From Moringa oleifera (lineage: Eukaryota; Streptophyta; Magnoliopsida; Brassicales; Moringaceae), in the NCBI GenBank assembly GCA_021397835.1, contig JAJFZO010000407.1, forward strand, positions 5,890,001 to 5,954,000: a stretch of 64,000 nucleotides of DNA. Direction: 5' to 3'. Made by a program: the position numbers and the translations under genes. Positions within the stretch are counted from its first letter, which is position 1; every line of letters starts with the position of its first letter. Shown piece by piece: positions 48,876-61,574 of this stretch. The notes beneath the pieces were generated by a model, which searched no databases, was not told the origin of the DNA, and saw only the letters and a program-made list of their open reading frames with translations.

Positions 48876-51800
48876 TTAAGCATCCACAACGCTGTGAGCA
48901 TTACCACCATCATGCACACTGGAATTATCTGTAGAATCAACAATAGCAGCCCTCTCATTGGGGTTATCTAATGCAGTCATATCATCATCTCCATATTCAG
49001 ATGTTGAGCTAGCGTCCATCTCTTTTTCAGGACAATCAAGCTGCACACATTCAGCCACCTCAACATTGTAATTTTCAAAATCATGACTCCTATTTGAGAG
49101 AGCCAAGTCTTCTCTTTTAACAACATTAAGCACAAACCCGTTATGGATTCTTTCAGGCTGCAGAAGATCACCTTCAGTGACCATAATGCTAGATCCATTT
49201 GCAGGGTTTCTATTGCCATAATCTCGCTGATCAAACTCATTTTCTGAACCTCTATCTGAAGTTGTAATCCTTGAGCTCTGACTATATGGAACTCCAATCT
49301 GAACCCTAGGAGAGTTAGGATGAGCAATCAAAGCTTTGGTCAATTCAGCATCCATATCCAGGTTTTGGACAAAGTCAATGAACATATTTGCAGAAGTAGT
49401 CCTCATCAAGGGCCCACCAGATCTGGTCCAAGAATTCAAATCTACATTTTCAGATTCACTATCACTCCCATCAAGTGTATTCCGGTGGTTGCGCAAATTC
49501 CTACTAGATAGAGCCCCTGTGGACCCACCAACCCCCTGATGTAATGTTGAAGCAACATCTGTAAGGACTAATTCTTCAAGGGAGCTGGTTGAATTCTCTC
49601 GTGCAATGCAGTTCCAAGATGGAATCCTTCTTGAAGCACTGAATTTGGTTGTGCTAGCTAACCCATGAGATGATGCAGCAGCAGCGGCAGCCCTCTCAGC
49701 ACTCCTTTTCAGTCTGCGCATGTGGTTTAGAATTGCAACACATTCGTCAAGTGCAAGCTCAATGCCACAGTTTGCTTTTATTGCTGAAAGCTTCTCCCAA
49801 GTGCCCCTCCTCCCTTGGTTGGCAGCCTTTTGAAGCTCCACATGAGATGGGTTTTGTATGATTTTGGAGTACTGTATGATAAAAAACACATGAAGAAACA
49901 AATTTGTCACTTTTTTCTTCGTATCTGATAAAAACATCTCCTTAGTTAGACATGAGTGTGCATGCATGCATACTTACAAGTGCCAGTGTATATATGTAAG
50001 TACGTATCTATGCATACAAGTATAATACATATATTAGATTCTGGAGAGATACGTCTCATTAATTCATCTGATACGACCTGAAACACAAATCTAGAACAAG
50101 AATCTGACAGCCAAAAGTTTAAGGTTTCAACATCTTTAATTCAACCAACCATATGCTCTAAATTTAAGCATGTTCCAAATGTAAAGATTGCCAGTGTCAA
50201 TATTGACCAAGATTAGACACAAAGCTAACCGAAGATTAAAACCTTATTTCTACCAATACCTGAGCAAGAGTGGCAGGCATAACAACAGTGACATCGCCCT
50301 CCCAATCTTGAGCAAAAAGTTTGGCAACTCCCCCTAGCGGAAAACCGAGTTCCAGTATCTGATTGCATCTATGTTTTACCTCCATCTCTGTGAGGTGAGC
50401 AAGCTACAAAGTAAAAGAAAGTTTATTACTACATTTCACCAATATATCAAATGGCAAAACGGAAAAAATCAAAAAACTATTTTTTGAAAAATAAAAAGGA
50501 AATTAAAGGAACTATCAGCCAGCAGTAAGCATCATATTCTACAAACATAAGCACAAACCGAAAAAGGGGGACTCAAGGTCCAGTTCCTCAGCCAGGCTTT
50601 TTCCTATCAATACAAGTAAACACCACCTTTTAAATAACAACAAACACAAAGGTAGATTGGAAAACAAAGAGAAAGACTGGTTAACTACGACCTAATAATA
50701 AAGAGCTAGGCACATAAAATGTATACTTTGATGGCCTATATGCTAAGTGCAACACATTTTTGAGTTGCATATGGATCAAAGTTGCCAACAAGGTCAGAGA
50801 GATAAAGGATCCCTTCATCCACATTCACTCACATTTTATTTTATTGGCAATGAATAACATAAAGAGGAAAGTGAAGACAGAGCAAGAAATGCTGACTGAG
50901 AAGAGTAAGAGATTAAGAAAAGATAATAACAGAAACCAGATAGACATACCTTTGCAGCAAATCTGCCTCCATAAGCCCTCACAAATTCCTTGAGTCTCAA
51001 TAATGGAGAGATATGCGGGTTTGCCTGACTCACAATGAAATGATTTACATTGAATAGTTCCTTCAACTGCATCATAGGTAAGTCGATCTCCAAGCTGCCA
51101 TCCCTCCATCGACGTACAGATGTGCCAGAGCCCTCCTCAGGGTCCAAATTAAAGGGTGGGTGGTAAGGAACAATCTCTCCACTTCTATCCTTTGCCATTA
51201 GTTCCTGAGCTTCAAAAAGGCCAGGGAAGGCACAAGAAGCAGTCACTGCACTCCATATAACAACATGAGGCGAAGTCAAGTAATTCAGGCATCTAGGTGG
51301 CTCATGCTTCCTCGGCGAGCAAACAGTTATCCCAAGAATTCGACCAGTCATGTCATAAGCTTCTTGAAATGTAAGATTACTTGTTAGATGCCTCAGCATC
51401 CATTGCAACTGCCTAATCTCATGAACAGCCCCCTGTGTCATAACCCTTCTTACAACTGTAAAAATTCCACCCAACTGGTCAAAAAACTGCAACGAGTGCC
51501 AATTATCTTCAAAAAAGCTCTGCAGCTCTGGCCATGATCTGGTGGCAACGACAGCACACATGATTGATCCTACACTAGAACCAGCAATTATCCTGGGCAA
51601 AAGCTTATGCTCTACAAGTGTCTTAACGACACCCATGTGGAAGGATCCAAGGGAAGCACCCCCGCTCAAAAGCAAAGCTGTCCTCCCGAAGGCATGCCTA
51701 GTTTCATGCATGAAGGAGAGCTTTTCTTCTAATGAAAGCTCATCAGAATCCGAGTCACAAACCATTCTCAACTGAGTGGAGACCTCATCAATATATTCTT

Positions 51801-52368
51801 TTATGAGTTTGGGCACCTGAAGCCTACCCTTGTGAAGCTCAGGGTTGCACATATTACCAAGATTTCTTACCAGATCAGCTCTCATACAAAAAATGATATC
51901 TCGAAGAGATCTCTCCTGGCGTCGCTGGCGGAGCTCTTGAAGCTTGTTCCTCACCAGTTCTTCATCATAAAGGTCAGATTCATTCATCTTGGGGGTCTCT
52001 TTCTCAAGCATCTTAGCAGCATGAGCCCATTCCTCATATGTCAGTGCAGCTCTCATCATATTCCTCCAAAACTTCCTCCGATAGGCCATTTTTGCTCTCA
52101 CTTTCACATTTGTGTATCGTTTCAACAAAAATGCAATAATTGTCACCATGGCCAATATCCCTTGTGGGTTCCGAGGATGCAGCCATGATATAAATGGTGC
52201 AACAGAGTCCCTAAACCTAAAGATGAAACTCAGCAAGACATGGAATAATTGGTACCTCAAATGTGCAATTGATTTGCAGAATAAAATCCTAAAAGCAATT
52301 GTCCGACCAACAATTGTTGTAGGTCCAATTGAAAATGGGTCAACGCTGGCATCAGTACTTACATCCAT
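48876..52368 (-). CDS. SDP1: Triacylglycerol lipase SUGAR-DEPENDENT1 (patatin-like)
   Basis: Initiates oil-body triacylglycerol breakdown during seed germination and in leaves, acting at the oil-body surface. Exons 50950-52368, 50260-50403 and 49871-48876 join in phase 0 (donors GTATGT and GTATTG), giving 852 residues; Arabidopsis SDP1 has 825. The start [16 protein letters not shown] matches the family. The upstream in-frame Met at 52470 probably lies in a 5' UTR intron. Residues 60-190 hold the conserved [10 protein letters not shown] and the [12 protein letters not shown] region. The patatin domain has SGGASLG (235-241), the nucleophile Ser265 in GSSVG, and Asp423 in [13 protein letters not shown], so the catalytic dyad is complete. 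The C-terminal third (from the third exon) is acidic and variable but keeps RRIPSWN, GGPLMRT and [16 protein letters not shown] blocks. Head-to-head with the PICBP-like gene. Confidence 0.97.
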
Positions 52369-52432
52369 ATCTCTCTTTGGAATAAATGGCCTACCTAGGG
52401 ATGGTTTCTTTTTGTCAATGCTAGATTCACTA

Positions 52433-53340
52433 ACTGAAACTTTGAGAAAGAAAATATAGAATAATTTCAAAAATCAGGAGGTAGGCAGGCACCAGATAAC
52501 CAAATATCTATGAGGAAAGCAGAAGATTTTACACAAGGTTTTAGTTTTCTCTCAAATATAATGAAAATAGAGAGACAGAAGTTAGGGTGGATTTTTCAAC
52601 AAACTTAAATTGAGTATCACTTGAATCAACGAGAAAATGATTACACCAAGAAATCAATAAGTTGGTCCTGCTAATATTCTTCAGCACAACTGAGAATAAC
52701 ATCATGAATGTTTTTGGGAGCTCATCAATAAATTAAAGAAATTATAATTCCTGACAAACAACAGAAAATCAATCTTAATGGCAAGATATGAGCAGAAGTA
52801 AACAGACTCCAACCTCTTAACCTAATCTGTTATTGGATTGGATAAAGAACTTGTCAGAAGAAAAAAATCCTGGGTCCCTCAATTCCAATTAGGATACAAA
52901 TCCACCGCCAAGTGGGTTTTCCAGCAAGAATCGAGGACCCTCAACATCTACCACGAAAACACAAGAAAACCCAGATTTCCAGATAATGAAATCAGAGATT
53001 TCAGTTCAAACTCCAAACTAGAAGCAAAGTCAACAACCGCACGAGATTGTCAATAAGAGTCCAGATTCGGCAATATCTAGCAAAGAAACCCAACAAAATC
53101 CCGAGCCAGAATTCAAGAAAACTAAACCCAAACCTCAACTAGAAATTCCCAGTTCACAACCCAGAGAAAACCCAACAAAACCCAGAAAGCACAAGGATAT
53201 GCTAAGGATGGAAAGTCAGGAAAATCATATACAACAGAATACCTAAATTATGGGTAGCATTGGGATCCGGGAAGAGATAAAGATTCCGATACGATGACGC
53301 AAATTTGACTAGGCAGAGAACTGAGAAGATTTTAGATAGC
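52433..53340 (-). other. SDP1 5' leader with a probable 5' UTR intron
   Basis: A candidate first non-coding exon, about 53340-53243, ends TTTAG before a GTATTC donor. A candidate acceptor TTTCAG joins a second leader segment starting at 52433, 65 nt before the start codon. That makes an 809-nt leader intron. The putative first exon contains a five-codon upstream frame (ATG CTA CCC ATA ATT TAG) just before the donor. This is inferred from splice motifs only; transcription was not observed. Confidence 0.45.
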
Positions 53341-54427
53341 GTACGAAATATTTAAATGTTTGTAGTGAAGGGTAGGACGAGGGATGGTCCAGCTTGGATA
53401 GGAGACAAAATTGTTGATTGTTGGCAGATTCTATTTATAGGAAGCAGGAATATCGTAACAATACGAGTAATGAATCAAAAAGAGTTGCGTTGCGACAACG
53501 AATTTGCTTTCTGTTTGCTTTCACGAAAGGCAAACAGAAAGATTGCCGCCTCTGTTAATACACTTTTGAAGGTAATTAATAGCTGAGAAATCACCTGTCA
53601 CGTTAAAAAGATCAGCTGATGATATGAATGTAGGAAGGCTGACTTGGACTCTCATGCATTGATGTGCCGTCGAAGGCCCTAAATCTACAGACCAATGGGC
53701 TTGCGCTCTTCCTCCAATCGTTCTTGTTATGGGCTTTTTAATGGGCTTTTCTGGGTCCCACTTTGACGGTGCAGACCCGAGGTAGAAAGGAAGGCTGGAG
53801 ACCGTCAGATCGATCCACCGGGGAATACGCTGGTAATGTTGTGGTCAACCAATCTAGATGGGCCCAACTTTAGAACGACGTGGCTAACAACGCGGTTTGG
53901 CCTTTTTTCACTTTTCACTTCCTGTTGGTTGTCTATGGTGGTGACTGGCCAGTGGCGCAACCTCCGCAATTAATGTTCAAATCAAATCAACAAAACTTAG
54001 AAGAAAGATTTCTCCGAATAAGTAAAGGTAAAGGAATAAATTAGCAAGAAGATTACTCACCTAAACAGATGATTTCAGTTCAAGTTAAGACAGGAAGGCC
54101 AAAAGGAAAGGGTCAAGTCAAACTTTCCATAAGCTTCTAATCTCACAGGCCCATAGTGACAGCTGATATTTCAGAATGTTTGAATAGAAAATAAAGGCTG
54201 AAGAAGCCAAACAAAAACTTTGGAATCTCTGTTTATGGAGTCATCTTCCAAACTTTTCTTCGGGTAAATTTTATTCAGTTCTGCAAATTTCTCCCAGAAA
54301 AACCCAGAACTTTCTTTCTTGTGAAAAGAAAGATAATCTCACTTTGATGATATAGTTTTTTTTTATAGAGCTGTCTTGTTTATTCAATCCTCAGAAGCGA
54401 TAGCGGTGTCTGTTAGAGATTGAGCGT
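53341..54427. other. Shared upstream region of SDP1 (-) and PICBP-like (+)
   Basis: About 1.1 kb separates the presumed SDP1 leader from the first plus-strand start codon, with no gene in between. The two genes diverge from here, so the region may carry control elements for both. The part near 54240-54427 is probably the PICBP-like leader. Confidence 0.5.
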
Positions 54428-57400
54428 ATGAATTCGAAATCTGAAACAGAGTCGAGTAATTCAATGAAATCTGAGGAACTGGCAAAGGTGGTTGACCCAT
54501 TTCATTTGGATGGCAGGGACAAAGGAGCAATAGAGCCAAAGAAGAATATGGAGAAGTTGAGATCAATCAGGGTTTCAAGATTGCCAACTTTCAGGGCACG
54601 AACCAGAAGGGTCAATGGATATGCTGCAAGCTCCGAAGATTCGACTCCAATGGCGATGTCAGATGTCTCACCAAATTTGACAAAAACCACAAGCTGTTCC
54701 AATGGGAAGAAGGAGAACTACCAGGCAAGTCCTATAACATTGAACTCAGTTTCAATAGCAGTATTTGAGGTGGAAAAATCATCTGATCAATGAAGAAAAG
54801 TGGAAATTGAATTGTTTGAGAACCAGTATTGCTTGTTCTGAGCAGGCACGGCGATCTACTTTGAACAAGCCTGCGAAGAGTTTGACAAAGATGCCCAGCA
54901 CGAAAGGCAGGAGGCCTTTGATGAGGAAATTGTCTGGAGAAGCTGACCAGAAGAAGAAACTGAAAAAGGCAAGATCTATCAAGAGTGCAAATTTCGAGAG
55001 CACAAGATCATCCAGAAGAGTTGACAACTATCCGGGTGATCAGATTTCTATCATTTTATCAACAGATGAAGAAACGTCTTCGGAGACAACAGGCTGCTCT
55101 GATTCAAGAGAAGAGTGGTTTCAGGCAAGTCCTCGAAATTCTGAATCTACTTCTGCCATGGATCGAAGTGGGAAAAGTTCAAGTAGTGTGAAAAAAATAT
55201 CAGAAAGTACTCTTAAGAACAAATCGTTTAGAGGTCTGACAAGAATGTCTAGTCTGAGACCTTTGAGGATCTCCAGAATGGCAAGTTTGAAATCGAGAAG
55301 GCCTTCCATGAAGAAATGCTCTGAAGTTTCTTCAAGCCAGAAGTCAAGTATACACAGAGCTACATGGTCTTCATCTCTCAAAGACTCCAAGCTTCCTGGT
55401 AAGGCTGAGCTTCAATCAAAAGGAAATGGATCTGAGCAAGTTCCAGCCACGAGGGTATGTCCTTATACTTACTGTTCTCTTCATGGTCATCACCATGCCG
55501 ATTTACCTCCAGTGAAACAATTTGTATCAACAAAAAGGCGTTTGTTAAGAACTCAGTCGAGCAGAAAGGGCAAGAGTCGATCTTCAAATTCTGGTAATAA
55601 CAAGAAAGGTAGCCGAACTAACCAAATGGCCTGCAGTAGATATCCTGCATCTGAAGAAACAGCAGAAGAAGGCGTTTCAGTGACACTGCCAACATCTAAG
55701 AAATTCACAGACTTCAGTTTGCAAGAGCTTCGAGACCCAAAAGATTCTGATAATTTACACTCCATGTGTGATGATACTATCAGCACCTGTCAGGAACGAG
55801 TTCCACTAGATGAAAAAGTTCATCGAGAAGTTGATGAAGATATAACTTTTAGGTCGAACTCTGAGAAATGCAAAGGTGATTCAGCATCATATACGAAGAA
55901 GTTGGATGCCGACACTTCAAGTATGGTAACTGATGAATCATCCAATGAATCTAGTGGTTTACTATCAAGTGGATTTGTGGAATCTGTGACAATGAATAGT
56001 GTAGCTGCTATTGCTATTACTGCTAGTGAGTCATTGGTGGAGCCAAATTCATCCAGAGCAGACGAGGAAGAAGATTCTGAGGCAGACCCTCAAGGATTTC
56101 CTTCAGCTGAAAGTTCGACACCCACATTTACCATTGATGGAAAACAGAGAACCAACATGGGAAAACAGAAGCATGTTGGATTGTGGAACCTGATATATCA
56201 GCATATGGTAAAATGTCTGGATGAAGAAGCTGAAATTCAGAAAGGAATAGAAAATGAGACTCGGCAAGGAGTAGAAAACAAAGAACATGAGGAGGATACC
56301 AAGCTTTTGTATAGAGTGGATGGTTCTGCTTCTTGTCAGGCCCTTTGCCGAAAAGATCAGGTTACAAGCGTGGAAGGTAATGGTGCAGGTGGCCAGAAGA
56401 TTGGATTCAACAAGAGTGATGCTGTTAAGCTTGTTCAAGAAGCATTCAACAAGATTCTCTCAGAAATTCCAGATAACTCATCTGACGATCAATCAATTGC
56501 TAGTGACATTACTTCAGAGCAGGAGCTTAAAGGAAAGAATGCTGAAGGCAGGGAACTGAGCATTTCAACCTCCTTCAGGTCTGCTAAAGAGAGTGTTGAA
56601 CGAGATACTGATGAAATCCAGCATGAAGCTAAAATAGTTATTACTGTTGAAGACAAGGAATCAGAACCAAAGATGGAAAACAAATCTAACCAGCAGATGT
56701 CTAGGAGCTGGAGCAATCTGAAAAGGGTACTTATTCTCAAGAGATTTGTCAAGGCATTGGAAAAAGTCAGGAACTTCAATCCAAGAAAACAGCAAGATGT
56801 AGCTTTGGGGCCTGATTCAGAAGCAGAAAAGATTCACCTGAGGCGCCAGACAATGGAAGAGAGGAAAAATTCTGAGGAATGGATGCTTGATTATGCACTT
56901 CAAAAAGTTATTTCAACATTGGCTCCATCCCAGAAAAGAAAAGTAGCTCTTCTTGTGCAAGCTTTTGAAACAGTCATCCCACTGCCAGAAATTGGAACTC
57001 GTTTGAGGTCTGATACAGAAGCATCCTCTCATGCTACTCCAATTGAATCCTGCAGTGGTTCTCCAGTTCAAAGAAGTAATGCGGCAGGAAAGGAAAATAA
57101 TGTAGTCTTGCCTGACAGAACATGTTTCCCTGAGACTAGTTTGAAAGGGAATCTATGCCCAGTTAGAGATTTCCATATCATAGAACAGCATCTTCCAACA
57201 ACAGCAAGTCCTGAATGTGACTATGGTGAGGGCATGATATGCAATGCCAGTTCTGAGACCAATGATCGAGACTTGAAAGCAGAAGAAATTTCTGCTTTCA
57301 GTCACAGGAACAATCCTATTCTCACAGATGATCAGGCTGAACCTGTTACTGCCTATTCACTAGTTGTTGAGGAACCTGGACTGTGGCATAAATCCCCCGA

Positions 57401-58532
57401 GGGATGCAGCTCTGATCAGAAAACCCCTGAAAATGTTGGTTCAGAAGCAGCTTTCGATTTTGGTTCAGAAGCCAACACTGAAGTTTCCGAGTTCAACCTG
57501 GAAAAGTTGGAATCTGGTAACTTGATGGATGCAGGCACAGAACAATCTGATAGACCCAGGACGCCAAGAGCAGACAGTAAAGGAGATAAGCCTGAATGTG
57601 GATTCTCCGAAGAGTCTCCTTCACTTGAAGAATCTGAACCCAATTACACCATTGATGTAGTTCGTGACACCAAGTTCGAAAAGCAGAGAAACATGAGGCT
57701 CTGGTACTTGATATATAAGCGCATGGCATCGGGAAAAATTACAGAAGATGGAAGTCAAAATCAGCTTGAGGAAACAGGCAAGAAAGAACAAGATGGAGAT
57801 AACAACTTGCTCAGAACGAGAACTTCTGATTGTCATTCAGTTATTGATCAGAAAGATCAGGATGCAAATATGAGGAATCACAATGCAGATCGGCAAAAGA
57901 TTGAACTCCATCAGATGGAAGCCATAAAGCTGGTGGAACAGGCCATTGATGAAATTCCTTTTCCAGAAACTGAAGATGATTCAGTAGATGACCAATCAGT
58001 CAATAGTGACATGATTCCTGACCAGGACCTTCTAGAAGAGAAACATGGTGAAGAAGAGAGACTCTTCAACTCAACTTCCAGTTATTCTTCTAATAGTTTA
58101 GGAGCATCCAACTCCATGGCAAAGCAGAACAGAACAGCGGATTCAAACGAAAGATGGCTCAATTCTGATGATCTCATCAAACAAGAAGAGGGAAAAACAG
58201 CACCCAAGATTGAAAACAAATCAAAGCCACAAATGCAGAAGAGCTGGAGCAATCTTAAAAAAGTTATCCTCCTTAGGAGATTTGTCAAGGCATTGGAGAA
58301 AATAAGGAAATTCAACCCGGCAGAGCCACGATTGCTGCCAGTGAACCCAGATCCTGACACAGAAAAGATTCAGCTAAGGCATCAAGACATGGAAGACAGG
58401 AAACTTGCAGAGGAGTGGATGCTAGATTATGCACTTCAACAGGTTGTTGCTAAGCTAACTCCAGCTCGGAAAAGAAAGGTGAAGCTGCTAGTAGAAGCTT
58501 TTGAAACAGTCATCCCAACTGTTGGAAGTTGA
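54428..58532 (+). CDS. PICBP: Large plant calmodulin-binding protein, PICBP-like, two exons
   Basis: Ca2+/calmodulin target protein, most like Arabidopsis At5g04020. The model joins 54428-54760 to 54846-58532 by an 85-nt phase-0 intron (GTATTTG ... TGAGCAG), giving 1339 residues. Without splicing the first frame stops at 54793. A weaker alternative donor GTGGAA is at 54770. The start codon is the first ATG after a short leader. A conserved block VCPYTYCSLHGHHH begins at about residue 315, followed by Arg/Lys-rich sequence. Two copies of the C-terminal calmodulin-binding domain follow, starting SWSNLKRVLILKRFVKALEK (residue 732) and SWSNLKKVILLRRFVKALEK (residue 1244), each ending with an LDYALQ..V and KRKV.LLV.AFETVIP block. 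Each is preceded by a GLWNLIYQHM or RLWYLIYKRM segment. The remainder is Ser/Glu-rich and probably disordered. Arabidopsis PICBP is recalled as longer with more domains. Confidence 0.9.
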
Positions 58533-60818
58533 ATGAGGCAGTTCCAACTCATGCAGAATCTGTCCAAGGCTGAAGTTAGTTCATAAGGTAAGAACAAAGC
58601 AATATTAATTTACTTGCCATGGGGGAAAAAAAGAAAAAAGATTGGTGTCTGTGCAAGAGGAGCACAATACTAACAACATGAAATCCACAGTTCTGTTACA
58701 GATTAAGGAAAAACATGCTTACAGAAGAAACTCATATGAATAAAATGAATCAAGCTGGAGTTGCAGGAAAGTTAGTTTTTGCTCCTGACTCTGTCATAAA
58801 ATATTATCTATGAGACTTGATAGAAACAAAATATTACTGAAGCATCCATATATAAGAGCAATGCTAGACCAAAGAGGCACCCAGTTAACGTCTTTATCGG
58901 CTGGTATTTTTAACATGCACTGTAACAATCCCAATCTTCTAACGTATCTGATAATCACGCAGGCAAGGTAACAAGAAGCAGCTTCTTGAGATTATTTAAG
59001 ACTCTGCAGCATCAGTCAGAGGAAATGAAGCATAGGAAAAACAAATAGAAAAACTAGAATTTGTTCATTCTGTAACCAGGAGTTAGCAGTATAGCAGATG
59101 GATACAAGTCATATTGAGTGTGAAGATAGCAAGGTGCACATGAGATTTTAGAAGTTCATGCCTGTTGTATATCAGGTACTTCGAGATGTATGGTGTGAAA
59201 CTTTACCTTACTCCATCGGTGTGATGCATGAAATACCAGTCTCCTTTGATGCCATCTAATCCAAATGGTTTCCAAATATTCATTTATTCCAGAAGACAAA
59301 GTGATACTATAAAATGTCTATTTCCTGGTACATTTATGTACCTATTAGGGAAAATGAACGGCAATTAAATATCTAATGCTATCTATTGAACGATAGTAGA
59401 TTCCCATGTAAGGTGCACACTTAAGAAAGAAACAACGTAAAAAGTAATTAGCTATTAATGACTGTCAACCCAGTCATAGAAAATCCAAATAATATAAAAC
59501 ACAAGAAGATTTACCAAGAAAAATTAAAAAAGACCTTCCCCTCTTGCACACTGCTGCATCACACTGGATCAAGTTAACTCCAAAACTGGATTTCTATCAG
59601 GCCTTCATTTCCTCGTAGCAATAAATCGGATAGTTACAGTTGAATAAGTATGAAGCCTGGCTTGGAAGGAAATTTCATGCCAATATCAGAATGAGGCATA
59701 AGCAAAACAGAAATCAAGTAATTTTGGTTATAACACACGTAGCAGAGCTTTTTTTTTTATTTTTTTAACTTTTCGGGATTCTAAATGCTTCAATCTCTAA
59801 TGCTAAACAGAAATTATCACCTCATTATCAGAACCAGCTATAGCAAATTAATTATTTTGTTAGTAGCGTTTTTATAATAGTCCAAAATAATGCAGTAGCT
59901 AACCAACTAAATTTTTTTAAGATCTATTAGCTGTTCCAGTGTTTGGTTGAACAACATCAGATACCATGCTCACATGACTAAGTGTAAAAGAACAATTATA
60001 TGTTTTTTTCTCGTCAACTCTCAACTGTATAAATTATGAGTATCCTGCAGCAGTATCTTCCTAATTGGAAGCCGTCTGAAAGGGTTTACCAATAGAGCAG
60101 TAGGTTCCAACTGCGACCTATTCAATAATTAAGATACTAACTAGAAATTCTTCTGTTCATGATGTACATTAGAAGAGAAAGGAAATAAATCTCAAGAAAC
60201 TGTGGGAATACATGACTTTGACTATACAGAAACCATGGAAACTTTGTCATGACAAAAGAAGCAGCTCTCCTCTTACACAATTATGCCCTTTTGTTTTCTC
60301 TTTGATAAACCCTCCTCTATATGAGTGAAAGACGAAGATCTTTTGTCAAGAAAGCAGAGATGGATGTAGGAAAGAAAAGAATGTCAAAGGATCAAATATT
60401 GTAATCTTAAGTGAATCTCTGTCTATTCCTCTTTACATCTAATAGATATTCAAAAACTGGTTAACCTCAATAAGACACATTTTTGAAGTCCTTGTTGCGG
60501 CCATAACGAAAATTAAAACAATATAAAGTACTCCTTCTGCCCAAAACAGAATGTACAATTGCACTCACATGTACCGGATGTTGATGGCGGAGGGAAGGAG
60601 GGGTTTAGTGCCAGGGGATGCCATAGCCCCTTGGCTTCCGTAACGGCTATCATGCATTCATTGTCTGTGCGATTGTCGCGACATTGAGTTTCAAGGTTTG
60701 GCCTCTGAATATTGCACAGCTGCAACAATGGAACATTTACAGGGTCGCTTTGCTCTTAAAACAAGGAATTTGAACGGAGGTGGATTATGAGCCCGTGCTA
60801 GTGTCGGTGCTTAATTCC
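58533..60818. other. Interval between PICBP-like and the small-gene array
   Basis: The first part is presumably the PICBP-like 3' UTR; an AATAAAA near 58739 is a possible polyadenylation signal. No gene is recognised in the rest. A GC-richer patch at about 60560-60710 has an open frame on the minus strand (60513-60728) with no family resemblance and may be a fragment of a repeat. Confidence 0.45.
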
Positions 60819-60980
60819 ATGGCTGGCCTTCAGTAGTACTTTCTTCTCTACCGATATCCATCGACCTCGTCCGCAACCCACCAAAGCCCAAAGTTAAGTT
60901 CCCTGCGAGGTGGAGCCATAATCGAGAGCGAAGCCCCTGCAAAAACAAGAAACGCTTCTTTGTGGTATTGCTGCTTCCGA
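60819..60980 (+). pseudogene. Broken copy of the MAGLQY-type small gene
   Basis: The frame opens ATGGCTGGCCTTCAG, giving MAGLQ exactly as in the two intact downstream copies and with the same ATTCCATGG-type context. It then hits TAG as codon six. One frame over, the sequence continues TFFSTDIHRPRPQPT, matching the FFPTDFFYPRPETT region of the copy at 63247, and then meets TAA. A stop or frameshift therefore removes the product. The 3' limit is approximate because similarity fades into sequence with Lys/Arg codons resembling the basic tail of the relatives. Confidence 0.75.
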
Positions 60981-61489
60981 ATTTTTTATTCCCCCGATCA
61001 ACTGGTGTTTTAACAGTTTTCATATTAGAAATTTCAGTGAAAAAAGGTCACTATTGCCCCCGTTAGAGTTTCAGTTCTAGGAATATTGCACAGCTCCACT
61101 AATGGATTAGCAACAGTCATCTTTCATGGATTTCGAGAAACATCCCCTTCAAAGGTTTCAGTACACAATATAAGATCTAACTCTGCCAAAAGACTGACAT
61201 TATCACACATTGATGAGTCAAACTCTGCTAGTAACACAGTCCAAAATCAAAACCAAGTGTTCTCTGTAATGGAGAAGAATAAGGATTATGTATGGTTATG
61301 ACTCAATCAAACAGTGACAGACAAGGAGCTTTCTACTTGGACACGGAAGAAAGATACTGAGTTCATTTCATTTCCAAACCTCATAGGAGTATGAAACCTA
61401 TTTGGAATCTAACTCCTGCAAGGTAATGACTTGACCATCAAGGCAATGAGTTAAAGTCCCATCAGGACTAGAGTTCTGATTTCTTCCTC

Positions 61490-61496
61490 TATAAAT
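61490..61496 (+). promoter_or_regulatory. TATA box of the first intact MAGLQY-type gene
   Basis: TATAAAT within the context CCTCTATAAAT, 79 nt upstream of the start codon. The same CCTCTATAAAT occurs before the paralogue at 63247. Confidence 0.6.
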
Positions 61497-61574
61497 TAAG
61501 AAACAACTGACAGAAGAATGTAAAAGAGTTAAGTAGTTGAATCTCTCCACCGCAAGAAAATAAGACAGAATTCC

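Noticed and set aside
52369..52470. Upstream Met for SDP1 at 52470
   Set aside because: The family starts at the MDxS motif encoded from 52368, and the upstream Met falls inside the likely 5' UTR intron.
54765..54845. Treating the 1255-codon frame from 54765 as a complete gene
   Set aside because: Its first 27 codons lie in a spliceable intron, and the preceding frame 54428-54760 has the same Ser/Lys-rich character and joins in phase.
60513..60728. 71-codon minus-strand frame in a GC-richer patch
   Set aside because: Contains Cys and Pro but no recognisable domain; it may be part of a dispersed repeat, which cannot be tested here.
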